From NCBI GenBank assembly GCA_013397935.1, contig VZRN01005839.1, forward strand, positions 2,548,180 to 2,612,179: a stretch of DNA of 64,000 bases, given 5' to 3'. The stretch comes from Dasyornis broadbenti (Eukaryota; Chordata; Aves; Passeriformes; Dasyornithidae). The position numbers were made by a program, and so were the translations under genes. Under the pieces are notes generated by a model. It worked only from the letters and a program-made list of their open reading frames with translations. It was not told where the DNA came from and did no database searches. Below are positions 40,101-52,100 of this stretch, piece after piece; within the stretch, counting starts at the first letter, position 1, and every line of letters begins with the position of its first letter.

Positions 40101-43100
40101 CTTTAAAATATCTGTCTTGTCTATTCAGTATTAGAGATTAGTCCCCACTCTAGGGACAGGTGAGGGTTTAGGATTCTATATCATCCTTGGGTGGGGAGAT
40201 GTAAGGCACAATATTATACACTTAAACCTTCTCATTCTGTTATCATGAAGTGTCAAGTCCTATTTCTACACAAATGTATGCAAAATATTTATTTACTTTT
40301 ATTTCCAGGTCATTTCAATTTATCCATATCAACTGACATGCTCAACGCTATTGTATCCAATTTAACATATAACCCTTCCCATTCCAGTGCTCACTGAATT
40401 GAAAAATACTCTGCAAAGTTTGCTGAAGTTTCAAAATAAATTGTGGAAAGATTTGGTGCTAGGCTGTGAAAATGTTTGTAGTTCAGCTGTATCTTAGGCT
40501 GGAAATCATTAAACCCAAGCTGTTGATTAATATATGTACAAAATGCTTGTATTCATGTCTAATTACCAGTGAACAAAAGAGTTGGCATGCCCCAAGATAA
40601 TTTTTAGAAGGCTCCAGAGGCCCTTTAGAATATGTTCGTACATATTGGCATGTGTTCCTGTTGTGTTATTTTGGAGTTTGGAATGTATCATATAGCGTGA
40701 TTTTGGCTGCATCCAACTAGTAAATGCAGATTAGTTGTCCTGGTATTGAGAATGAAATACATCTTTTCATGTTCTGGATGCCTGACAGTATAAATAAATT
40801 ATTAGAGCCTGCAGACTTTTCTGCAAAGCTACAGTAACCCCTTGCCTGGAGCATTTTTCTTAGTGGTTTGTTTCCTGCAGCTGTGAACTAATAGAAAGAG
40901 CTATGTGAGAATGCTGTAGTAATATATTATGATAATACATGTCCAGTCCTAACCGTTACCTGTTGATTTTATACTGTGTGGTGAAAGTTCTCCAGTCACC
41001 TGTAAAAGCATCTTTCTTTCTCACATTCTGTTCCCTTTCCCATTTCTTTAATTGTCCCTCCATTCAGAGGAGGTCTGTAGCTACAGAAGTGACAGCTGCA
41101 GGGAGGTAGTTGTGTCTCTGCATCAGACACTTCCGTTTCTTCCCTTCTAGAACCTTTTAATCCTTTCAGATGATTTTTTTCTGATATGTCAGCCTCATGA
41201 AAAAAAAGTTGCCATTGTTTACAGCCAGGAAACAGTGCTGTTTCTGCAACTGCTCAGGCTTTGCAGAGAAAGCTTTGTATGTGTTTTCATCCTTTCCCCT
41301 ACCGCTCACAGTCCGCATTCCTGCCATCAAATCTGGCACATGTTGATGAATGCAGGTTTTATTTAGAAACATGACCACTTGTCACCATCCAGTGTCATGT
41401 TATCAAGCAACGGCTGGTAACATTTGTTTGGCGTGAAACATTTTCTGTACAGTACTGCCCAGCAAAGTGTTTCCTCTCCCCCACCAAAAGTACAGTGTTT
41501 GCAGGCTTTGGGAGTTGAAGTTCTTCTTTTTAATACTGGAAAATTTCATGGTTGTGGCAGAAGACTTGCATGCTGTGAGGATGGCGGAGGACAGCAGTGT
41601 GGATTCAGACCTCCCAGACTGTAACTGTGATATCACAAGGCAGGCAGCTATTTTTGTTTGCTTTTGATTGATAATATTCTTTCCGAAGTCTGGACTTGCT
41701 GGGAAACTAACTGAAATATTGATATGTAGAAATCACTACTGTAGCTAGAAGTTACTGTTTTCTGCTCAGTTTTAAAACAGTTGACAGTGATAACAGCATA
41801 TTTGTTTTATAGCTAGAACTTCTGGATCCCAGAATAATTTTTTGATAGTGATGGAGACTTAGAACTAGTAAAATCTCTTAGCTGTCTGAGAGAAACCGTG
41901 GACTGATTTTACTGCTGTTTTTAAATAGGAGAGCATGTGCACACATGAGAAAAAACAGACTGTATCTGTCTGCTTGCTGTTTGTGTCATCAAAGGGGCAT
42001 GACTACAAGCAAAAGGCAGAGGAGGAAAGAAGCTGTAAAGAAAGTTTTTCAGACTTAACTTATCAAAGCCTGTCTTTCCTGTTCGTATTAATGACTGTTT
42101 TGTAACTGCATGTAATACTTGAACTCAGCTACATCATCTTGGGTTTTTGATTCCGCTTCTCTTTTTCCCTCTTCACATTATCTTCTCTAGAAATCTAGCT
42201 GTTGTTCAGAGTTCTAGAATTTCAGTCTTTGAAAGAGCAAACTGATTGGAGTAGTAAATTTAACTGGCTTTACTGGTGTCCTACTACACAGTAGTACTAT
42301 ACTTTGGAAAATAAATTCTTTTTTAATCATAAAAAGATTATTTTTAAACTGATCTTTTCAAAACTGATTTTAATAGTGCAAAATCTTTCACTATTTCAAA
42401 TAGTGTTTCTTAAAACTTTCTTTCCAAGTAGATTTTTTTTTTAAAATGCACCTTTTCTTCTCTCTGCTGTCTGTTGTTAAGACTTAGCTAACATGCCCTT
42501 ACTGAGTGTTTTCGTGTTGCTTTTAAAGTTTAATATTAGTAAGCAGCTGTCTAAATGACTAATGCGGTAGCTATGACTTCTATATGATGCATTTTTCTGT
42601 ACTTACAGTGTTGTTCCCATTTAGATTTAAGTGGAATCTAAGACCATCTACTTTAGGACTACTTTAGGAATTAAACGTATCTGTGCTTAATTTTAGCTCC
42701 AAGTTGTTCTCCCACTGACTTTGCTTAGTGTAGAATAATAGACATTAATAGACAGTCTAAAGTTATTGCTTTCTTGGGGAAATTGGGGCACATTAACTGG
42801 AACATGAAAACATAAGTATCATAAGCCCATTCAAATTTTTAGATGATTTTTCATCAGTAAACCATAAAAAAACCTGAATTCTGCAGTATTTTCCTTTCTG
42901 AGAGTCTTAAGTATTTGTAGAATGTAACAAGACTGGGGTGTGTGTTTTATGGAAAACAACCTTTAAACCAACTGTGTAATAGTTCTGACCCTTTGATTTC
43001 AGTGCAGGATTTTCATTATTGATGAGCAGAGTTATCTCAAGTCTTTCACACTAACATGTGCTGTTACTGTGCTGCCTAGTGCTGCAACAAAAACATGAAA

Positions 43101-46100
43101 TGATTGTTGGAATAATTAACATTTTAAATATAATCTTGCAAGTGAAATCTCAAAAGGTCAAAATTACACTTGGCTAGGGATCCCACATACTTGATTTAGA
43201 ATTTGGCCTCTGTCTCTTAAGCAGAGCTTTTAGAGCATAGGCAACCTTGCTTGCTGAAATTCAGAAGGAAGACTCTTAGACATGGTGGATTGCATCTGTT
43301 ATTTGATCACAAATATGTTTTCAGAGTAGCTGGAGGCACAACACTGTCCTGCAGTTCAGTCAAAAAAACTTTATCCCAGCAGACTCAAATAAGCACTTGT
43401 TTATTTGTTTCTGCTTGTACCATGGGTAAGAAGCTGTTATGTTAAACTCAGTACAAAAAAAAAAAAAAAAAAAAAAAAAGAACAGTTAAATGTAGATTTA
43501 GTGGGGAAACAGGAAAGAAGTTGTAGAGTTTGGGTTTGGTTGGAGTGTTCTTTTTGTGTGTCATGTTGTTTTTCTTTTTCTCTCTGGAGTAACATAGATC
43601 ATGTGACTGAAAATAGTGGTAGTTGGCCCAGAATTTTTTTTCTGCTCTGGCAGGGATGGTACTCCTGTGCAGTTTGCCTGAGGCAGAGGGCACTTTCTAA
43701 ATAATGGACCCTTTATCAGTTATTGAAGGCAAAATGTAAATGAAGTCCAGCACAGAGATTAGAGTACCACACAATTGCAAAGAAAAAAAATCCTGGTCCA
43801 CATTTTGGTCTTGCAGATGATCAAGTGACATTGCTTCTCCACAGGGCTGATATGACTCATTGTTCCCTTCCCCACTCCAGCAGGCCTGAAAAGGATCAGT
43901 AGCACTGAGCCTTGAAAATATAAGCAGAAAATGGGCAGGATTTCACTCCTTTTAAATAATGTCAGAGATTGAAAAGCTGTGTGTGACTTCCAGAAGGATG
44001 ATAACCAACCCTCTTGGTCACTCTATGAGCAAATTTCAGTTGGTTCAAACCCAAAAAACAATGTGTGTAGAACCATGGGTGACAAGGAGATGGTGCTACC
44101 AGACAATGGGTGTTCTCCTGCTGTCTACCCAAGCCTAAAAACATAGCTGTGTTTGAGCAGCCCAGTGATGGGGACTGAGGCAGGCTTTCATCATAATTGT
44201 ATTGACTGTAGACCAATCATAGACAGATTTTCAGATTACCCAGATTTTTTTTGCAGTTACCAGGGGGGGATTTTTCAGATCAAAACCTTGTATCCGTTGG
44301 TCATGAGACTCTGGCAAGGAAGCTGCTTTTGAGCTGTTCAAAGGTTTTTAGCAATAAAGAACCAGAGTTTAACCATCTGTGAGCTAAAAAGAGGGCTGTA
44401 AAGAGATGAAAATTAGAAAGATTGAACTTTTTTTTCTTAAGATTACATTAATATCTCTGTGATTCAATGGTCAGCTGCAACTACTGCTTTCAATATGGAA
44501 ACTTGATAAATTTGCTGGTTAGTATTGTGGAAAAAAATGTGAATTGCTTATTTTGAATTATAGGATAGTCAGCTGGCATTTTGTTTGTTCAACAGCTCTG
44601 GCAATTCATGTTTTTCAACCCAATTTAGTCAGTCCATTCCCATCTGCATTCATCTTTTAAACCTTTCTGATACTGAAACACTTAAGTAGAAGAGCAGTAG
44701 AAGCACAAAAGGGAACATTACTCAAGATTGGTTTTGGTACCAGACAAACAGGGAAAAAAAAGAGAGAGCTTAGAAGAAAATTCAAAATCTGCTAATAATG
44801 TATGTTATGTAATATTAGGATAGGAAGGAGAGAATTACTGGCAGACAGTTTTGCAGTTCAAATAGATTGGAGGAAAAATTATTGAGATTGGATGAAACTT
44901 TAGTTGAATTTATTCACTCTCTAAGCTTAATGGTCTCTTGATTAAAAAATACAAAAAACCACAAACAAACAAAAATCTATTTAGTTTTTCCTGGTCATTA
45001 GTCTTCCAGGGTCAGGATTCCAAGAAAAATACTAGTTAGAAATCACCATGCAGTTCCATTCCAGTTTCATCTGTTTAAACCTGAAACAGTCTAGTAATAT
45101 CAACTTCAAGCAGCACTTGGGACTCGGGAATTCTCCCCAAGTTCTCAGCTGGATTTCTTGCTCTAAAACTTATGTATTGAAGGACAAGTTTTCACCCTGG
45201 AACAGGTTGCCCAGATGGTGCCCCATCCCTAGGAATGTTCAAGGTCAGGCTGGACGGGGCTCTCAACAACCTGATGTAGTTGAAGATGTCCTTGCTCATT
45301 GCAGAGCAAGTGGACTGGATGGATGACTTTTAAAGATCCGTTCCAACCCAAACCTTCTCTGATAGGTAGTTCAGTGTTTTCATGGGGGTGAAAAAGGCAC
45401 GTTCACTCAGTGCCCTCCCCATCAGTACATGGATAAGTTATTTGTACTCTAAGAAGAATAGTTGTCATCTATTAAGTCAAATACATAACTAAGTTACTTG
45501 GTTTGGGGGAGTTGATGTGTGTGAGTTCATAAAAAACAAAAAAGAAAAAAGAAAACAGAAAACTTTTTTTAACAAATATTAAAGTCAACTGGTAAAGGTA
45601 CAGAAGCTTTGAAAATGTGTGGCATTAGTAAGCACTCAGTTTTTCTTAACCAGCAGCTATGAATGCAGGACTATATGCGCATACAATATACTTCTGTTAC
45701 ATAATAAAGGAAGACTTTACAACGGAACTTGCCATCTAAGTGAAGTTTCTCTGAAAGCTTCCTGAAACACATGCTGTGAAAATTTTTCTTCAGGGTGTAC
45801 TTACACTGCCATTTCTTTTTCTTTACAGGGTAAAGAAGTTGAAGGAGACCCTTGTTGCAGTGCAGCAGCTGGATAAAAATATGAGTACTCTGAGATCTTG
45901 GCTTGCCCATATTGAGTCAGAGCTGTCCAAACCTATCGTCTATGAAACTTGTGACTCTGAGGAGATACAAAGGAAGCTAAATGAACAGCAGGTAAAATAC
46001 AATACACATATCAGGTGAACAGTGACATGGGGAGAGCCAACTTAGAGTGTCCTTGGGCTGCCTACACCCAGTTGAGCTGAGAGGGCATGAGGCAAAATGC

Positions 46101-49100
46101 GTAAATATCAAGGCAAGTGGTACTTACTGTGTCACTTATAGAGCCTTCTGCTGGCCTTGACATCGAATCCACCAGGAGCTGGTTGACATTTCCAAGAAAG
46201 GTAAGGCACCAAGAGATGTAACCTGAATGAGTTACTGCAATTGTTTTCCTTTGGGGCTTGTGGTTTTCGTTTGTTTGTCTGCTCCCAGAGGCAAAACTGA
46301 CATCTATTAGACCTTGCAAATTTTGCAAATGCTTGAAAATTAGTATTTTTAGCAACCTTTCTAACTCAGTTTTATTTTACAGCTTGTTTGAGAGTCACTT
46401 TGCACGGAAAGTTGCATGAGCTATAAATGTGAAGTTAAAACTGGTTGGTTTATACTACAAAAGCCTTTATGCAGTGCAAGATTATAATATGTAGAAAAAT
46501 ATGAAGTCAACCACTTTTTGGCATTGAAACTAATGTTACTTCTAAGATGATTTACTATACTTTTTCCTTCCTGTTCCACTTCACTGCCTAATGCAGTTTT
46601 ACCTAGAAGCACATTGCTGGAGAGAGCTGTTGTCCCTTGTGTTCCTGTTGGTTATTTATTGGCAAAAATACCTTTCTGGTGCCCACTGGAGATGAGTTAG
46701 ATGCTCTCCTGAGTACTGTCTCCAGAGGAGAAAGAAATGTGTGGGAAGAGGAAGACAGGATATTTTGTGGGTAATTTATGAAGAGTACAAATGGGCATTT
46801 TGCTCCTTTAAGCTGAGTGTGGAACTGAGAGCCAAGAACTCCCTCAGAGTTTTTGCCAGCTCCTTGACTGATTTGCTACATGACTGTTCAGAATTACTTA
46901 TTAATATTCTGTGTGGAATTTACATAGGGATAATAATTTATAACACACAAGCATCACTAATGAATGATGTTTCTGAGACAATAAAGTGCGGGGAAGGGCT
47001 AAACATTGCTGTCAACAAAGTAGATAGTTGAGATTATTTACCTGAATCCCTGCACAGGCATTCCATAGTTTGTTACAAGGAGCCCTTATGGGAGTTATTT
47101 TGGGCACAGAGACTGTGTACATCCTTGCCTTCCACTGTTTCCTTGTGGTGACAGCATGCAGTGATATTCTGTAGAAGTGAGAGTGCTTTAATTTGAACTC
47201 TAAAGGAGAGAAATAGAGGTGAATCTTACCATGGGAGGATGCCGTATTTGGAAACTTAGTGATGATTTGATATGATAACAATACAAGACATGGTTATAAT
47301 AACAATTTTTAAAACCCACCCACCTTCAGTGCATGGCAGCCAGGATTTTTATTAGTTGGAGGCTATATCACTATCCAGCACACCTCAGAAGGCTACATTC
47401 CCAAGTATTTTGTTGCCTGTCTCTTCTGTTGGTGACCTTATGTTCTTTTCCATATTTGATCTTCCACTGAGGTCCTGTTATCTGCCCAGTTGTTCATATG
47501 CAAAATAAGGATAAAAACATTATGTTGTGAAAGAGGAGGGACAAATTGCATTTATGAAACTCCATTATCTACTTCTCAGCATCTACTTCAGCCAAGCATC
47601 AGCTTTACAGATTACCGGTCTCTAGTGAAATTAAAAATACAGTTGAATCTGGATATCCTGGGAAAGGTAGAGTAACTTCAATGCAGTGTTTTCCTAGGGT
47701 AAGGTGCTCCATTTAAAGGATTGCTTGTTTGTTTATTTTCTAAATCTGCTACCACTTGAAATGTGAAAAATGATGTTTACTTCTGAGCAAATAAAGTAAA
47801 AAAAAAAGTTGTGTATGGGTGACAGCAGTGCATAAAAGTGATGCTCCTCTGTGAACTAACCCAAAGGCTTAATGTTCTCTAATAAACATAGAAAATTTTA
47901 AAATCTAGGAAATAAATATTACGCTGTGGAGAAGAAATAATCTAGACGTTGCTTGTGGAATTTTCTGCAGGTGAATAAATAAAGTTTAATTCTTAGGAAT
48001 GCTCAGGACCCACAGTTCTCCCTGCTGCTTTACTCCAGAATATTAGAAAGGAGATTATGTTACCTGAACTTACTTAACCTCAAGTCTCATAGCTGTCTGG
48101 AGTGTGTGTTTCATAAATTATCGCATCTTATTATAGTATCTACCCTTCTGTAATATTTCAGGGCAGATAGAAAAATAAGCACATTGACATCATGATTAAA
48201 ATATTTTTCAGGCAAGTGAAGTGAAAGGGCCATTTCTGAGAAAGAAAAGGTTGTGATTTTCCACTTGATGTCCTAAAGCAGATGTTTGCAAAATAACTTT
48301 CTGTTTCATAGATGAGAAGATGAAATAAATTACTTCATTAAATGAAACCCCAGTTATTACAAACCAAAACAAATGGTTGGTATAGGTCAGCCGTGCTCTA
48401 TTTCAAAATTCTTGAGGCTTTTACATTCAACATTTAGATCTCATTTCCTGCTGGAAGACATTTTCAGATCATGTTGCTAGCTGTAAGAAAAGTTCCTCTA
48501 GTTAGACCTTAAATGTGTGTAGACACAGTATGTTGACACTGTATTTCCCTGTGCGTGTCATAGTTTACTTCAATAGCAAAATTATAAAGAACAGTTTATC
48601 TCTACTCATCCTCAAGCTGCCACGTTCCTGTTCTCCTAAATAAACCTCCACATTTCTAATTATCCTACTGGTTCATTTCTTCATCTGAATCAGAGTTGAA
48701 CCTTGTATTCTAGATGCAATATAGCACTATTTGTTACCGTAGTATTTCTTTGTCACTATTAGGTTGTCTTGGCTTTGTTATTGCCCATGCTGATTTTTCC
48801 ATCTAATATTCTGATAATTCATTTAAAATGTAGGCAGAAGTCAAGCAGAGTTTCTTCTCATTGCATTGATCCAACAGTAACAGCCCATTACTTTTGTGGT
48901 TTGTCTTAAATTGAATCTGGAGTTCAAAACTGGAGCTGAAGTATTACTTCAGTTATCATAAGTGTAGAACAAGCTACTGGAACCAAGAAACCTACAGGGA
49001 AAAAAGTACGGATCACATATAATAAGTGCTAAGACTTGTGTGAGTGCATTTTCTTTAGGTGTCTGGAATTTTCCATTCCCAGTGAAAATGCTATAGAACT

Positions 49101-52100
49101 GGAAACTTGAAAGAAGAAAAATCTCCTACATGTGCTCTGTTCAATATGAGCTGCTTCCACTCTCCATGTCAAACATGCCACTTTGCAGCTATCTCACCCG
49201 GGAACTGTAGGTTCACCGAGGATCCCTCTGCCAAACACTTGCAGTAGATGAAAACATATTTTTCTTGCTACACTTCTCGTACTAACTTCTGCTTTACATT
49301 CTCTGTGATAATGGGAGAGGGCTGAGAATAATTCTACCATTTATTGGTGATGTTGATTAAATGTGTGTGGAAGATGCTCAGCTGAGCATGCAGAGCTCTG
49401 GCAGTTTGTCCCAGGTAATGGTTTGATATTCATAGCTGTGAGAGCTGTGCATGCTGCCAGGTTCTCCTGGCCTCATTGATAACATTGTATCACCACCTGC
49501 GTAGATGCACTCTCCTAATTGGAATTTATTGGATGTTTTTCTTCTGTTTGCAAGCGTTTTTCTTTTTTTTTTAATAAATAGAAGAGAAATACATTTGCAT
49601 GTATGCATGTTGTGCAATATCTCTTAAGAACTAATTTCTTCACCTTTAGGAACTTCAGAGGGACATAGAGAAACACAGCACTGGTGTGGCATCTGTTCTC
49701 AATCTGTGTGAAGTACTTCTTCATGACTGTGATGCTTGTGCCACAGAAGCAGAGTGTGACTCTATCCAGCAGGCTACACGCAATCTGGACAGAAGGTGGA
49801 GGAATATTTGTGCAATGTCAATGGAAAGGAGACTTAAGTAAGTTTAAAATGCCTACAAATTGGTATTTCCTTCCACAGGCAGAAATATAGGATGGATGTA
49901 TATTATATGGTTGCACTACTGAATAAAAGAGTGTAGGGGTCAGGAAAAGACAATACACTGAGTAGAAGCCAATAACTGCTGTGCTTCTATGAAAAAATGG
50001 AATTTTGGGTTGCACATGCCTTTGTACAAAGTACAGATAACAATCATCAAATTTCACTCACAAGTCCTTTTACAGAATGATATATTATTTCCCATGCTTC
50101 AAAGAAATGATGAAACTAGAGAAAGCTTAGATGACAGTAGTGGCTCCAAGAGGTTTAGAAAACGTGACCTAAAAGGGAGGTTGTAACGCTTAGATTTACC
50201 CAAGAACTACTGAGACTGATGGGGAAAGTAGTTATTGAATGGGTGGAATGTTATTCCAGGTATTAGGGTTTATATGCACCCATCGTTCCTCAGCAGTTTC
50301 TCTTAATGACTGCTTTTGTTTATCAGGATTTCTTCACCTGCCAACCTTAGCTGTGCTGAGCAAGTGAGGGCCGTAGCACGCAGGATTCTTGGGTGTAGTC
50401 TGGGTGACTGCACATCCGTAGACCATCTGCTGCATGCCCATCATATCCAGAAGATTGATTGTTTTCTCTTCCCACACAGGATAGCTTTGTGATTTCAACA
50501 GCAATAATGGTGAAGGCTAGACTGAGGCAGTGCTGTGTACAATGTGCTGACTAGTAATGAGACATGTTTACAGGTTTAAATTCGTGTATTTATGAACATA
50601 TTTTCTGTAATTTTTTAAGTTATGAATCTTATTTCTGTCATGTTTGTAATAGTCGTATAAAACAACACTAGGGAGAATTTAATGTTTAAAAATGCTGATC
50701 TGAATTTCTTCTGATCTTTCATTTTGTGGGATATTCCTAATGTATTTAGTAAAGTTTTTTGTGTATTTTATGCAAAGCATTTATTGCTTTTTGGTTTTGC
50801 TGCTCTATGTCCATAGATTAATATCTTTCAGTAATTTTACACTATTTCCATGGAAATTCTTGATTTGTATATATCTGTAAGTACAGTTCTAAGTTCTAAC
50901 TTCTAATTACAGTTATAAATTCTATCTTTGACATAGTCTGGCTTGAACATACATGGGCTTTCATACCTTCACGTCCAACAGATCAATTCAGAACTATTTT
51001 AAGTTAATGTGGAACAGGGCATTGAACTCTATTTTACTCTCTTAGAATGTACACATTGTGCTTTAGTAGATTTGTACTCGTAAGTTAACTGAGCTATTAG
51101 TATTTAGGGTCTTTATTGTACTAGAAACAATTATTCATATTAAAGAGTAACTTTACTGATGTCAAATTTCCATTTAAACAACACATCACCAACAAAGCAT
51201 AAATTTTTGCGTAGTTCATGAGCTTTTTAGTCCTGCATGTCTAAGATTTGGGAAAGATGTATTCTGTTTGTAAAAACAGAGAAAAGTTCTATTGTAAAGC
51301 AACTGTCCCAAAAAGGCCTGTTATTTTAAATCAAGTAATACTGTAATTCATTGGATTTTACAGTCTTGGTATTAAGCCAATTTGATTTCAGTCAAGTGTC
51401 AGCCACTATTTTTACATATTCAGTTGAAGTCAAATTGGGTTTTATTTAAACATTAACTTTTGGAGTTTTTATAATAAAAATACATCTGCAGTGTATATTG
51501 AGAGAAAGCACTTTACTGCTAGTTGGTAAATGGAAAAAAGTTTATGTCCCTTTGCAATGCAGAATAATGACTAAGAACTTTAAAATGCTGCAACTTCTTT
51601 ACGATTGCATAAGAAAAATTTCTGCAATTGAACATGGTGTGGAATTTCTGATCTTCAAAATAGTGGCTTTGGTACCTACACTGGCGCTGCATTTCAGAAG
51701 TTATTTAGTGTGTGCTCAGCTTTTTAGAGCTCTTACTACAAGCTTAAAACTTTTTTTTTATACTGATTCCAAAATTAGATGCATTAAAAAAAGGTGCCGT
51801 CATCTTATTCTATCTCAGTCTGGAATGAGCCAGCCTTCTCTGCGGTCTGTTTATCAGTCTGGCTGGCTGAGTTAGATTAATAGTCAGTTATTGTCTGGTG
51901 TAGTGCTAGTTTGCTGTTGTAGATGACTGGTAAAAGTTCTGTAGGTCAGCTAGCTATCAATCCAAGCATTCTCTAATTTTCCGTTATCTGTTGCAGAATT
52001 GAAGAGACCTGGCGGCTGTGGCAGAAGTTTTTGGATGACTACTCTAGATTTGAAGATTGGCTAAAAGTCTCTGAGAGGACAGCTGCTTTCCCAAGCTCCT

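Noticed and set aside
43250..43479. Possible retroposed sequence ending in poly(A)
   Set aside because: No recognisable parent gene and no visible target-site duplication; the A-run alone is not sufficient.
46142..46199. Acceptor-like (cacttatag) and donor-like (aag/gtaagg) pair in the intron after exon 27
   Set aside because: In the incoming frame the segment reads about 14 codons and hits TGA. The acceptor tract is weak and the peptide is not familiar.
51498..51875. 125-codon open frame on the + strand downstream of the candidate alternative last exon
   Set aside because: It opens with TTG rather than ATG, is AT-rich, resembles no family I know, and lies in putative 3' UTR or intron sequence without splice context.
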